Positions 54,907 through 63,520 of a stretch of 64,000 nucleotides of DNA are shown one piece after another (the first letter of the stretch is position 1; every line of letters begins with the position of its first letter). Made by a program: the position numbers and the translations under genes. Source of the DNA: Acinetobacter guerrae (GTDB lineage: Bacteria; Pseudomonadota; Gammaproteobacteria; Pseudomonadales; Moraxellaceae); assembly GCF_009372255.1 (NCBI RefSeq), contig NZ_LXGN01000034.1, positions 241,401 through 305,400 on the forward strand. Reading direction: 5' to 3'. Under the pieces are notes generated by a model. That model was given only the letters and a program-made list of their open reading frames with translations, was not told the DNA's origin and made no database searches.

Positions 54907-55647
54907 ATGTCTAGATTAAAAAATAAAGTCTGTATTATCACTGGTGCAGCTTCAGGTATGGGAGAATCAGAAGCACAGGCCTTTGCACAACAAGGTGCCA
55001 AATTAATTATTGCAGATTTAAACCTTGAACAAGCGAATCAGGTTGCACAAAAAATTGTTAATGCTGGAGGTGAAGCATTTGCATGTCAGGTCAATGTCAC
55101 CAAGCTAGATCAATTGCAACATCTAGTTGAATTTAGTATTGCGAAATTTGGGCGCATAGATGTACTGCTTAATAACGCAGGTATTTTTGATAAATATACC
55201 AATAGTCTAGACACTAGCGATGAACTATGGGATGCCATGTTTGACATTAATGTCAAAGCAGTGTTTCGTTTAAGCAATCTGGTTTTGCCAAAAATGATTG
55301 AACAAGGTTCTGGAACCATTATAAATATTGCATCTGTAGCTGGCTTAGTCGCACAAATGGGTGGAGCATCCTACACTGCATCAAAACATGCAGTCATTGG
55401 TTATACCAAACATTTGGCTGCGGTATACGCCAAACAAGGCATCAAGATTAATGCCATCTGCCCAGGTACTATTCGCACGCCTATGACCGCAAAAATGCTG
55501 GAAACCCGCCCAACTGACAAGATTCCATTAGATCGTTTTGGTGAAGCATCTGAAGTTGCAGATTTAGCCATTTTTTTGGCATCTGATGAAGCACGTTTTA
55601 TGAATGGTGCCTGCGTCACTATTGATGGTGGATATACTATCGTTTAA
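54907..55647 (+). CDS. Short-chain dehydrogenase/reductase (SDR)
   Basis: 246 aa from ATG 54907 (MSRLKNKVCI), with AAGGA 9 bases upstream. Classical SDR features are visible: coenzyme motif TGAASGMG, NNAG in DVLLNNAGIF, catalytic Ser in NIASVAG, the YTASK active site and the C-terminal FMNGACVTIDGGYTIV. An Asp in ADLNLEQ after the second strand favours NAD over NADP. In this setting it could oxidise a ring hydroxyl to the ketone that the KSTD-like flavoprotein needs, which is an inference from order only. Confidence 0.9.
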   Translation: MSRLKNKVCIITGAASGMGESEAQAFAQQGAKLIIADLNLEQANQVAQKIVNAGGEAFACQVNVTKLDQLQHLVEFSIAKFGRIDVLLNNAGIFDKYTNSLDTSDELWDAMFDINVKAVFRLSNLVLPKMIEQGSGTIINIASVAGLVAQMGGASYTASKHAVIGYTKHLAAVYAKQGIKINAICPGTIRTPMTAKMLETRPTDKIPLDRFGEASEVADLAIFLASDEARFMNGACVTIDGGYTIV

Positions 55648-55653
55648 TAAAAA

Positions 55654-55682
55654 CCCTAGTTCAATTTAAATTTGAACTGGGG
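55654..55682. terminator. Hairpin between SDR and hydrolase genes
   Basis: AGTTCAA (55658-55664) and TTGAACT (55672-55678) with flanking CCC/GGG form a stem between convergent genes. It lacks a strong T run, so it is a tentative terminator. Confidence 0.5.
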
Positions 55683-55710
55683 TCGAAATATCATATGCTA
55701 AAAGACTTGA

Positions 55711-56499
55711 TTAATAAGCGCGTGACTCACCTTGTTCATGTAAAAAATCCTGAATAAGTTTCACGACTTGTTCAGGTTTTTCTGCATGTAACCAATGTCC
55801 TACACCTTCAATGGTTTTAATTTCAGCCAGTGGAAATTGTTCACGAATATTTTTTTCATATTCTGTTTGAATATATTCAGACTTCGCGCCCTGAATAAAT
55901 AAACACGGCTTATTCCACGGCTCAATATCATTCCAGCCAGTCAAATTTGGATATTGTTTTTCAAGCGCATCGACATTAAATAACCAATGCCCCTGATTAA
56001 AAGATTTGAGTAAAAACATAATCACGCCATCTTGTGGAATGTATTGTTTCATAATCTCTGTTGCTTGCTTACGACTCAACTCATGCGGCTCTGCACGAAC
56101 AGCATTAATTGCATCCAGAATATCTCGATGACGATGCCCCTGATAAGCCACAGGGCTGACATCTAGTACAATCAATTTATCGACACGATCAGGATATAAT
56201 CCTGCGATTTTCATGGAAGTTTTTCCGCCCATTGAATGACCAATTAAGCTGAATTGTTGAATACCAAGCTCATCTAAAGTATCGATAACATCCTGCGCCA
56301 TAATTTCATAATTCATTTCATCACTGTGCGGTGATAAACCATGATTACGCAAATCAATTTGAATGATTTTATGATTGGTATTCAAGGCTCGAGCAATAAC
56401 ACCCAAATTCGACAAACTACCAAATAAACCATGTAATAAAACCACTGGTGTGTTACTGGTTGCATGATCTGATTCGACGATATGAGTATTAAGTATCAT
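55711..56499 (-). CDS. Alpha/beta-hydrolase, YbfF-like esterase
   Basis: 262 aa cytoplasmic hydrolase. PVVLLHGLFGSLSNLG forms the oxyanion region, GHSMGGKTSMKIA carries the nucleophilic serine, VLDVSPVAY follows as in YbfF, and GVGHWLHAEKPEQV carries the catalytic His. YbfF-type enzymes cleave short acyl esters and possibly acyl-CoA in vitro; the physiological substrate is unsettled. It stands alone between hairpins and is not obviously part of the neighbouring catabolic module. Confidence 0.88.
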   Translation of the reverse strand: MILNTHIVESDHATSNTPVVLLHGLFGSLSNLGVIARALNTNHKIIQIDLRNHGLSPHSDEMNYEIMAQDVIDTLDELGIQQFSLIGHSMGGKTSMKIAGLYPDRVDKLIVLDVSPVAYQGHRHRDILDAINAVRAEPHELSRKQATEIMKQYIPQDGVIMFLLKSFNQGHWLFNVDALEKQYPNLTGWNDIEPWNKPCLFIQGAKSEYIQTEYEKNIREQFPLAEIKTIEGVGHWLHAEKPEQVVKLIQDFLHEQGESRAY

Positions 56500-56584
56500 A
56501 AGGATTTCCCTGTATTTATTGCTCTATAGCTTAGACTAGCTCGGCTTGATCGTTTTTTTCAAGCGACAACTACATTTCAGTAGC

Positions 56585-56610
56585 AAAAAGAAAGCTCTCC
56601 ATTGAGAGCT
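56585..56610 (-). terminator. Terminator of the deaminase operon
   Basis: AGCTCTC (56593-56599), loop CATT and GAGAGCT (56604-56610); on the minus strand a T-rich run follows. Confidence 0.82.
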
Positions 56611-56629
56611 GTTGTTTTTTAATACAGAT

Positions 56630-58066
56630 TTATGAAGCTAATGCCATTTTTTCAGCGCGCTGCTGAAGTTTTTTGACAGCTTCACGTGCCTGTGCGGCTA
56701 ATTCCCACATATCCAGATTTGGGATGTGATTGTTTTCAATCACTGTCTTACCGCCAATCAGCATGTGTTTAATTTGTGCCTGACCACCACTGGCGACAGG
56801 TCCAATTGCCATATCGTGCAACCCCATATAGCGTGGATCATCCAGTTGATAAACCACCAAGTCAGCCTGCTGACCGACTTCAAGCGTACCAATATCAGAT
56901 AAACCCAAAACCTGTGCCCCGCCTTGCGTCCCCCAACGAATGACATCCTCGACGGTCGCCGCATCAGCCCCGCCTTCAAACGTCCCACCATCATACTTTG
57001 GTTGGGCAAACATACCTTTACGGGCACGCTGTAACATCCATGTTGCATGAGTTTCTGACAACATATCTGCGGCTTCATTGGATGCAGCACCATCCACTCC
57101 AATTGAGATATTCATTCCCGCTTTTTCTAGAGTTACCACATCTGCAATGCCACTGCCGAGCCGCGCATTACTTTGTGGGCAATGTGCAATCCCTGTTTTA
57201 GTTTGCCCTAAAAGCTGAATTTCTTCAGGAAGTAACTTAACCAAATGTGCAAACCAGACATCTTCACCGACCCAGTCATGCTCAGCACAAAATTGAACTG
57301 GCGTCATGCCAAATTTGGCCCGCGCCGCATCCAGATAGTCCACCGTTTCAGATAAATGACTATGTAAGCGAATGCCTAAACGTCGAGCAACTTGTGCCGT
57401 TTCTCGTAATTGTTCTGGTGTAGTGGAATGTAATGCCGTAGTTGGCGCCATTACAATTCTTTTAAAGGCTTGTGGGCGACTATCATGATATTTACTAACT
57501 AAACGTTCAATATCAGCAATCACATTTTCAAATTTTTCTGGACGTAATGCCTGCGGAAGTTCTGCTTCCAGCCCACGGGTTAACGTCCCGCCACCACGAC
57601 ACAGGATAAAACGTAAACCTAGTCGATCGGCTTCATCGAATAAAATTTCCGCGCCATCAAAAGGCATATTTGGCCAATATAAATAATGATGATCTGCGAC
57701 AGTACCACAGCCTGATCGCAACAGTTCAATCAAACCAATACGCGCTGCCAATCGAAAGCTTTCTTCATCAAAAGCCCCACGAAACCGATAGGGTGTGGAA
57801 GCCAACCACGGCGTCAAACTTTGATTAAGGCCTTGCGGCTCACCTTTCAAAAGAGACTGAAACAAATGATGATGGGTATTTACCCAAGCAGGATAAATCA
57901 CACAATCTCGTGCATCGATTATCGTTTCATTGGTCTGCAAGCTGAGTGATGAGCCAATCTCGGTAATAACGCCATTTCCAATACGTATACAGTCTGCCTG
58001 AATACGTGCTGCTTCACCTGCCAGACCTGTTAAAATTGCGTGTGCATTTTTAATTAGATAATTCAT
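56630..58066 (-). CDS. Amidohydrolase, 8-oxoguanine/guanine deaminase-like
   Basis: 478 aa of the Trz/Atz deaminase group of metal-dependent amidohydrolases. The zinc ligands are H65 and H67 in NTHHHLFQSL, a His in LHSHLSET (with the catalytic Glu), then IAHCPQSNARLGSG and the Asp in SIGVDGAASNEAADM. The text resembles bacterial 8-oxoguanine deaminases, which yield urate; guanine or another heterocyclic amine is an alternative. Its start overlaps the permease stop by one base. The operon leader looks like a xanthine/urate-sensing NMT1-motif RNA, which supports a purine substrate. Confidence 0.82.
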   Translation of the reverse strand: MNYLIKNAHAILTGLAGEAARIQADCIRIGNGVITEIGSSLSLQTNETIIDARDCVIYPAWVNTHHHLFQSLLKGEPQGLNQSLTPWLASTPYRFRGAFDEESFRLAARIGLIELLRSGCGTVADHHYLYWPNMPFDGAEILFDEADRLGLRFILCRGGGTLTRGLEAELPQALRPEKFENVIADIERLVSKYHDSRPQAFKRIVMAPTTALHSTTPEQLRETAQVARRLGIRLHSHLSETVDYLDAARAKFGMTPVQFCAEHDWVGEDVWFAHLVKLLPEEIQLLGQTKTGIAHCPQSNARLGSGIADVVTLEKAGMNISIGVDGAASNEAADMLSETHATWMLQRARKGMFAQPKYDGGTFEGGADAATVEDVIRWGTQGGAQVLGLSDIGTLEVGQQADLVVYQLDDPRYMGLHDMAIGPVASGGQAQIKHMLIGGKTVIENNHIPNLDMWELAAQAREAVKKLQQRAEKMALAS

Positions 58067-58860
58067 CAGGTCTGCTCACTCTCATGCCATTTGTTTAAAA
58101 ACATTTGACTTAACATTGACATCGCAACAAACAAAACCAAACCTGTACATGTAATCAAGAAGAGTGCTGCAAACATTAACGGTAAATCAAGCTGAAAACC
58201 TGCCTGTAAAATCTGATAAGCCAATCCTGCGCTGGTTCCACCAGTTCCAGCAACAAACTCGGATACCACTGCACCAATTAAAGCTAAACCACTTGAAATA
58301 CGTAATCCACCAAAGAAATATGGCAAAGCATTTGGTACACGTAAACGCATTAACTCCTGCCAACGACTGGCTTTATTGATACGAAATAGATTCAACAAAC
58401 CTGCATTGACACTGCGTAAACCTAAGGTGGTATTGGTTAAAATCGGGAAAATAGCAACCAACATGGCACATACCACCAAAGCCAAAGTCGTGTTCTGAAT
58501 CCAAATAATGACTAAAGGCGCAATTGCAACAATCGGTGTGACCTGAAATAAAATGGCATAAGGCATAAAACAGGCTTCAATCACGCGGCTTTGTACAAAT
58601 AAGAAAGCAATCAGCGTTCCAATCACAACGGCGCAAATAAAAGCCAGCAATGTCACTTTTAAAGTCACCCACAAACTGCCAAAAAGTAAGCCTGACTGAG
58701 ACACCAGTGCATGACCAATATCGGAAGGTTTTGGAATCAGATAAACAGGGACATTGAGCTGTTGCAAACTAATTTGCCAGATCAATAATAAAATAACGCC
58801 CAAAGCCAATGGTGCAGCAATTCGTCGAAAAGTTGGATGATTCATTAAAGGTTTAACCAT
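58066..58860 (-). CDS. ABC transporter permease (SsuC/TauC/ThiX type)
   Basis: 264 aa from ATG 58860 (MVKPLMNHPTF), which has GGAGGGGAG upstream; an in-frame ATG 15 bases earlier lacks a site. About six membrane segments, with the EAA-type loop around LFRINKASRWQELMRLRVPNALPYFFGGLRIS. Such permeases take up sulphonates, nitrate-like ions, pyrimidines or purines together with NMT1-type binding proteins. It overlaps the ATPase gene by 8 bases and the deaminase start by one, so the unit is tightly coupled. Confidence 0.9.
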   Translation of the reverse strand: MVKPLMNHPTFRRIAAPLALGVILLLIWQISLQQLNVPVYLIPKPSDIGHALVSQSGLLFGSLWVTLKVTLLAFICAVVIGTLIAFLFVQSRVIEACFMPYAILFQVTPIVAIAPLVIIWIQNTTLALVVCAMLVAIFPILTNTTLGLRSVNAGLLNLFRINKASRWQELMRLRVPNALPYFFGGLRISSGLALIGAVVSEFVAGTGGTSAGLAYQILQAGFQLDLPLMFAALFLITCTGLVLFVAMSMLSQMFLNKWHESEQT

Positions 58861-59674
58861 GATGCTCCCCTCCACTGGCTTGCTCTAATACTTCAGATAA
58901 ATGCGCACATTGCTTCATGAAAATATCTGAGTTTCTAAAATGTTCATCGCGATGATCAGGGCCTTCAATCTGAATATCAGCAACTACTCGACCAGGACGC
59001 GCACCCATCACAATGACACGTGACGATAAAAAAACAGCTTCATAAATACTATGTGTGACAAAAACAATCGTCAGATCACGCTCAGACCACAACGTCCGAA
59101 TATCACTGTCCAAACGATGGCGAGTAAATTCATCCAAAGCACCAAAAGGTTCATCCATCAACAATAAGTCTGGTTCCGTGACCAATGCACGAGCCAGTGA
59201 TGCGCGCATCTGCATGCCACCAGAAAGTTCTTTCGGATAAGATTCACCGAATTTACCCAAACCAACAGAGGTTAAAGCTGCGGTTACTTTTTGGTTGCTG
59301 ATATGTTTAGACACATGTCGCAAATCCAGAGGTAAACGCACATTATCCTGAATATTTGCCCACGGCATTAAGGTTGCTTCTTGGAACACCATTGCCATTT
59401 TGCACTGGGATTGCATATCAGTTTTACCATTCCAGCGCACCTGTCCCGCAGATGGCTGCTCAAGATCGGCAAACATTTTGAGTAAAGTACTTTTACCGCA
59501 ACCCGATGGCCCAAGCAGTGACACGATTTCACCGCGCTTAATATCCAGATCAAACCGCTGTAAAGCATGTGTACCATTCGGATACACTTTTTCTACGCCA
59601 CGCACCATCAGCATAGGGCTACTCAGGTTTGCACTGGGTTCTGTCGTAATACTGACCGAAACTGCTGAATTCAT
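58853..59674 (-). CDS. ABC transporter ATPase (SsuB/TauB/ThiZ type)
   Basis: 273 aa from ATG 59674 (MNSAVSVSI), with GGGGGA 8 bases upstream; an in-frame ATG at 59695 is weaker. Walker A GPSGCGKST, signature LSGGMQMRASLARAL, Walker B LLLMDEPFGALDEFTR and the switch His in FVTHSIYEAV are all present. It energises the permease with which it overlaps by 8 bases. The family imports small oxyanions or heterocycles; here the operon partner points to a purine-like compound. Confidence 0.92.
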   Translation of the reverse strand: MNSAVSVSITTEPSANLSSPMLMVRGVEKVYPNGTHALQRFDLDIKRGEIVSLLGPSGCGKSTLLKMFADLEQPSAGQVRWNGKTDMQSQCKMAMVFQEATLMPWANIQDNVRLPLDLRHVSKHISNQKVTAALTSVGLGKFGESYPKELSGGMQMRASLARALVTEPDLLLMDEPFGALDEFTRHRLDSDIRTLWSERDLTIVFVTHSIYEAVFLSSRVIVMGARPGRVVADIQIEGPDHRDEHFRNSDIFMKQCAHLSEVLEQASGGEHHG

Positions 59675-59719
59675 ATGAGGTTCCCCCTCTGGCATTGATT
59701 TACGATCTAATCGATTGAC

Positions 59720-60706
59720 TTAGTTTTTCTTGGCAGTGGGTTTAACAAACTGAGTGGTATAAGCCGCTTTCCAATCCACTTTGGCATCCAATAATTTAGA
59801 CTGCACCATAAAATCACGCGTTTTCTTCCAGCGCGCATCTGTCATGACACCAATGCCCATCGTTTTTGCATCACCACCATCAATCAGACCAAGCTGCTTC
59901 ATTTGCGTAACAGCAAAAGCTAAAAGTGGATCATCCATATTTGGATTTTCTTTTTTAATAATGGCATTTCCCGCAGCAGGATTTTTCAGATAGCTTTTCC
60001 AACCTTCCATAGAGGCTTCTACAAAACGGCGCATCACGTCTGGTTTGCTCTGTAAAAGATCATTACGGGTCACTAAGATTCCGCCATAGGCTGGATAGCC
60101 ATCATTGGCAAATAAGAAAAATTTACTTGAAGGTTCTGCTTTCTTGGCCTGAAATACTTCTGAAGTCGCATAGGCCTGTTGTGCAACATTTTTACCTGCT
60201 AAAAACGGCTGCATATTAAAGGTATAAGGACGTGCTTGAGAGTTGTCTAATTTATATTTACCACGTAACCACGGCCACCAACTTGCCTGCCCACTGGTCG
60301 AAACTAAAACGGTTTTACCTTTTAGATCAGCCAGTGATTTTACATCGCTATGGGTAATGACACCTTGTGGATCAAACTGAAAAGGTGCAGCAATGGCTTT
60401 GATTGGGAAACCACTTTCGATTCCCTTTAAGACTTGTAAATCATAATTGATAATGACATCGGCGCGTTTAGCCAAGAGCAAGGTCATGTTATTGATTTGA
60501 GGGCCACCAACTTTGATGGTGACATCTAAACCATGTTTTTTATAAATCCCTTCTGCCAATGCTTGATAGTAGCCGCCTTGTTCTGCCTGTGCATACCATG
60601 TGGTTTGCAAAACAAGCTTATCATTTGCTTGAACAAAAGAAGTGAAAAGTAATGATGCGGCAACCACAGCCAAACGCGTTTTGCCTAAACGGTTATAAAT
60701 TTTCAT
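59720..60706 (-). CDS. ABC transporter substrate-binding protein (NMT1/ThiY-like)
   Basis: 328 aa with a signal peptide ending SFVQA. The mature protein begins LVLQTTWYAQAEQGGYYQALAEGIYKKHGLDV, interrupted here for reading, the hallmark of the NMT1/ThiY/SsuA group. GPQINNMTLLLAKRADVIINYD and KTVLVSTSGQASWWPW are ligand-site regions. First gene of the four-gene unit. AGGGG lies 8 bases before the ATG. Its 5' leader carries a riboswitch-like fold. The ligand is probably a purine or related heterocycle rather than a thiamine precursor, judged from the deaminase in the operon. Confidence 0.88.
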   Translation of the reverse strand: MKIYNRLGKTRLAVVAASLLFTSFVQANDKLVLQTTWYAQAEQGGYYQALAEGIYKKHGLDVTIKVGGPQINNMTLLLAKRADVIINYDLQVLKGIESGFPIKAIAAPFQFDPQGVITHSDVKSLADLKGKTVLVSTSGQASWWPWLRGKYKLDNSQARPYTFNMQPFLAGKNVAQQAYATSEVFQAKKAEPSSKFFLFANDGYPAYGGILVTRNDLLQSKPDVMRRFVEASMEGWKSYLKNPAAGNAIIKKENPNMDDPLLAFAVTQMKQLGLIDGGDAKTMGIGVMTDARWKKTRDFMVQSKLLDAKVDWKAAYTTQFVKPTAKKN

Positions 60707-60761
60707 AATAAAAACCCCTGATGAATAGGTGAAAGCTTTTGCTATTCATTCAAAGGAGGAA

Positions 60762-60800
60762 TTGAGTACGTTGGTCAATTTATTTTTGACACACTCTCAA
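60762..60800 (-). ncRNA. Candidate NMT1-motif (xanthine-I) riboswitch
   Basis: Read on the minus strand, TTGAG pairs with CTCAA and, inside it, GTCAA pairs with TTGAC around an apical AAATAAA loop. The two stems enclose an internal loop of AGTGT on one side and CAACGTA on the other. Two short helices around a conserved asymmetric internal loop, directly before an NMT1-family binding-protein gene, is the layout of the xanthine/urate-sensing NMT1 motif. Downstream, a CCTCC stretch and a GATGAATAG/CTATTCAT hairpin (60721-60749) could gate the AGGGG ribosome site. Loop consensus recalled from memory, not checked. Confidence 0.5.
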
Positions 60801-61257
60801 GGCTTTTATATAACAAATAAAAACCTTGTCCCCCTAAGAGGAACAGCTTGCGCTGTAGAGCAATGTCCCATGCGACTGAACGCACTAACCGCTTATACTC
60901 AATTAGATATAAGCAAGGGCTATGCCAAAACAAATTCAAGATTAAGATATAAATAAATTGATATAAAGCTATTATGAAATTGATATATTTTAGTGGTAAA
61001 AAAATACGATCACTTTATTTATCAAAGTCTTAATTAAAATTTAGATATGACAATATGGTCACCAAATCAAGTTTAGCTGTAATCAAAATCGAAGCATTAC
61101 CCCACATTCATTATTCACTGAACACAATGTTCTTTAATCAGCAGTACAGTCTCGTTTCATGGAATAAAGATAAAATGCATTAAATTGCATCTTTTATGTG
61201 CAAAAAATTTGTTTCGCTATATAACAAGTCAGAAAATAAATCTATTTGCACATCAGC
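60801..61257. other. Intergenic region upstream of the ABC-deaminase operon
   Basis: About 450 bases without a supportable gene. It has two small hairpins, ACAGC/GCTGT (60843-60856) and GCTTATA/TATAAGC (60891-60914), in or near the probable promoter and leader of the minus-strand operon. The remainder up to the DUF58 stop is AT-rich and featureless to me. Confidence 0.5.
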
Positions 61258-62163
61258 TTATGCCTGAGCCAAAAGTTTACGTGCTTCAATCGCATGCTTT
61301 TCGCCTGAACCATATTCAAGTTGTTGTATCGGTAAATGCAGACTATAAAAAATTTGTCGCTGTTCGCAAAGCTCAACCAAAGCCATCATCCAGCTCAGTT
61401 TTTGTTCATGTTCCTGACATGGGATGTGCCTGTAATCAATTTCAAACTGATGCTGATCCGATTCATCTTCAAACATTTTGACAAACAAGCCTTGTCCTCG
61501 AGCAACCTGTTTCCATGAAACCGCCTGAAATGAATCTCCCTCCCTAAAATTACGAAGTTCACGAAACTCTTGCAGGTCATGCTGATTCAACTGATGTTGT
61601 TGTTTATATTCAAGCTCAAGATCCAAACTTTGCGGCGCAATCCAGATTTCGCGCTGTAAATAGAGATAAGTCCAAGCTCGTACTAGTCCAAACGGATACG
61701 TTGAAAAAATCTGGATCGCAGGAAATTCAAATTTACCTCGATGTGTTGGCGAAAAAACCAGTTCGACTTCTTGAAACATTTGATCGATAACAACAGTCTG
61801 TTCTTGAACACATATTCGTATTTGAATAAATCGTGTAATGACTCGTTGTTGTTTAAAATGCAGCTTTAAAATTAAAGGATGACCCAGTTGCCCCACATCA
61901 GGATAGATCATTTCAATGTGTAATTGATGAAGTTGCTTAAAGGTGAGATAAAAACTGATACATAGCACCGCACTAATCAAAAAACAAAAACCCAGTATCA
62001 GATTATTTGCATAGTTGATGCCTGCGATAAATGTGATCACAATCAACGCCAGATATAAAAACCCTTGTTGATAAATAAAAACTAAAATATCACTTTGTTT
62101 TAAAATCTTAAATTGATCGGCACGGAAACGTTTGGCAAACCATTTCTGAAAACCAGATTGCAT
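61258..62163 (-). CDS. DUF58-domain membrane protein
   Basis: 301 aa. Two N-terminal membrane segments (~29-70) are followed by a beta-rich region and the conserved DUF58 signature ELRNFREGDSFQAVSWKQVARGQGLFVKMFEDE, interrupted here for reading. The C-terminal part resembles a von Willebrand-A-like fold. DUF58 proteins are almost always encoded beside MoxR AAA ATPases, as here (15 bases downstream), and are thought to act with them in envelope stress or protein maturation. The third usual partner, a transglutaminase-like membrane protein, is absent downstream. Confidence 0.87.
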   Translation of the reverse strand: MQSGFQKWFAKRFRADQFKILKQSDILVFIYQQGFLYLALIVITFIAGINYANNLILGFCFLISAVLCISFYLTFKQLHQLHIEMIYPDVGQLGHPLILKLHFKQQRVITRFIQIRICVQEQTVVIDQMFQEVELVFSPTHRGKFEFPAIQIFSTYPFGLVRAWTYLYLQREIWIAPQSLDLELEYKQQHQLNQHDLQEFRELRNFREGDSFQAVSWKQVARGQGLFVKMFEDESDQHQFEIDYRHIPCQEHEQKLSWMMALVELCEQRQIFYSLHLPIQQLEYGSGEKHAIEARKLLAQA

Positions 62164-62178
62164 GGCTGATTCTCCAAC

Positions 62179-63138
62179 TTATAGTGTATCCACAGCGTCC
62201 AAACATTGTCGTGCTTCATATTCAGTCATATTCATACGGTGCGCAGCGACCGCCACAAAAACGGCTTGTATATCATCTGTAATGACATAACTCCGTTTTT
62301 CAATGAGTGCATAAGCTTGTGCTGCCAATTTTAAAGCTAAAACACCACGTGTAGATAAGCCATGCCGCTGCTTACGAGTTTGTTCTGCCAAATCTAGTAC
62401 GTACTCCAATACTGCATCACTCAGATAGACTTTTTTTACAAGTTCTTGGAGTTCAATAATTTCTTCGGCATAAAACACGGGTTGGATTTGAGCAACCAAA
62501 TCCTGTCTCGATGCCTGTTGTAATAATAATTTTTCAGCATGTCGAGATGGAAACCCGAGTGAAAGACGCATTAAAAAGCGATCAAGCTGAGATTCTGGTA
62601 GTGCATAGGTTCCGCTCTGAAATAAAGGATTTTGCGTGGCAACCACCCAAAATGGCCGAGGAAGATCATAACGTATACTGTCCACAGTCACAGCCCCTTC
62701 TTCCATGGCTTCAAGTAAAGCACTTTGGGTCTTTGGACTACAGCGGTTAATTTCATCTGCAAGAAGAATCTGAGTAAAAATTGGTCCCTGTTTAAACTCA
62801 AAAATATGCTCTTTTTGATTAAACATATTAATACCAATCACATCACTGGCAAGCATATCATTGGTAAACTGAATACGTCCAAAATCTAGTCCAGCCAATC
62901 GTGCCAAAGCACTGGCTAATGTGGTTTTACCTAAACCAGGTAAATCCTCAAATAAAACATGCCCTCCTGCCAATAAACAAGTCAGCGCAAGTTGCGTTTG
63001 TTTTGATTTATCTAAAATAAGTTGATTAATTTGTTCTAAAAACTGATCAATCTTGGGGCTATATTGTGTAATTTTCTGGTTCATCTCTAAATTCCCCTGA
63101 TTTAGTTCAGGTTTTTTTAGTTTTTCCATGCCCCACAT
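62179..63138 (-). CDS. MoxR-family AAA ATPase
   Basis: 319 aa from ATG 63138, preceded by AAGGAAA; a later ATG (MNQKITQYSP) preceded by AGGGG would give a ~20-residue shorter chain and cannot be excluded. Walker A GLGKTT in FEDLPGLGKTTLASALARL, Walker B ILLADEINRCSPKTQSALLEAMEE, sensor 1 VVATQNP and the arginine finger region PESQLDRFLMRLSLG are present, with a C-terminal lid domain. MoxR proteins act as chaperone-like ATPases on partner proteins; the adjacent DUF58 protein is the expected partner. Confidence 0.93.
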   Translation of the reverse strand: MWGMEKLKKPELNQGNLEMNQKITQYSPKIDQFLEQINQLILDKSKQTQLALTCLLAGGHVLFEDLPGLGKTTLASALARLAGLDFGRIQFTNDMLASDVIGINMFNQKEHIFEFKQGPIFTQILLADEINRCSPKTQSALLEAMEEGAVTVDSIRYDLPRPFWVVATQNPLFQSGTYALPESQLDRFLMRLSLGFPSRHAEKLLLQQASRQDLVAQIQPVFYAEEIIELQELVKKVYLSDAVLEYVLDLAEQTRKQRHGLSTRGVLALKLAAQAYALIEKRSYVITDDIQAVFVAVAAHRMNMTEYEARQCLDAVDTL

Positions 63139-63156
63139 CACAAATTTCCTTAATTA

Positions 63157-63192
63157 AAAAAAGGTGTATGAATCAACATACACCTTTTTTAT
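63157..63192 (-). terminator. Terminator after the cstA-ybdD unit
   Basis: AGGTGTATG and CATACACCT form a 9-bp stem with a 6-base loop, flanked by A and T runs, between the YbdD-like gene and moxR on the minus strand. Confidence 0.88.
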
Positions 63193-63218
63193 TTTTTTCT
63201 AAAGAAATGAAAAAGATA

Positions 63219-63518
63219 TCAACATGGACATTTTTTTAAATTACCACTGGATGGATAACGTGAATCCACACAGTGACGATAAAATGTCTTGGCATCCATC
63301 GCTTCCAAATCTGGATGATGTTTACGCATATGCTCAAGGTAAGTGTCGTAATCAGGCACACCGACCATTAAACGAAAGCTTTGCTGTAAACGCTTAAATA
63401 GAGTTGCAATACGTGACCAATTCTTTGGAGAAAGTAATAGGTCTTTTTGCGACATAATGGTCATCTTAATAATTTTTACAATCACCGCACGACCATTTTG
63501 AGCGATTTTCAGATTCAT
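63219..63518 (-). CDS. YbdD/YjiX-family small protein linked to CstA
   Basis: 99 aa from ATG 63518 (MNLKIAQNGRAV), with GAGGTG 7 bases upstream and only 2 bases after the cstA stop. The C-terminal ~60 residues match the YbdD/YjiX family: FRLMVGVPDYDTYLEHMRKHHPD, RHCVDSRYPSSG and a final CPC. These small proteins are encoded next to CstA-type pyruvate/peptide transporters and are needed for their activity in studied cases. The N-terminal ~35 residues exceed the usual length, so an internal start (MSQKDLLL) is possible. Confidence 0.85.
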   Translation of the reverse strand: MNLKIAQNGRAVIVKIIKMTIMSQKDLLLSPKNWSRIATLFKRLQQSFRLMVGVPDYDTYLEHMRKHHPDLEAMDAKTFYRHCVDSRYPSSGNLKKCPC

Positions 63519-63520
63519 GA

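Noticed and set aside
34371..55647. The accessory region as a genomic island delimited by att sites or a mobile element
   Set aside because: I found no integrase, transposase, tRNA gene or flanking direct repeat; base composition looks similar to the neighbouring regions by eye.
60841..60920. Clustered small hairpins as a tRNA or other structured RNA gene
   Set aside because: The stems are 5 and 7 bp, do not form a cloverleaf, and no tRNA consensus (TTCGA loop, CCA-side pairing) is present.
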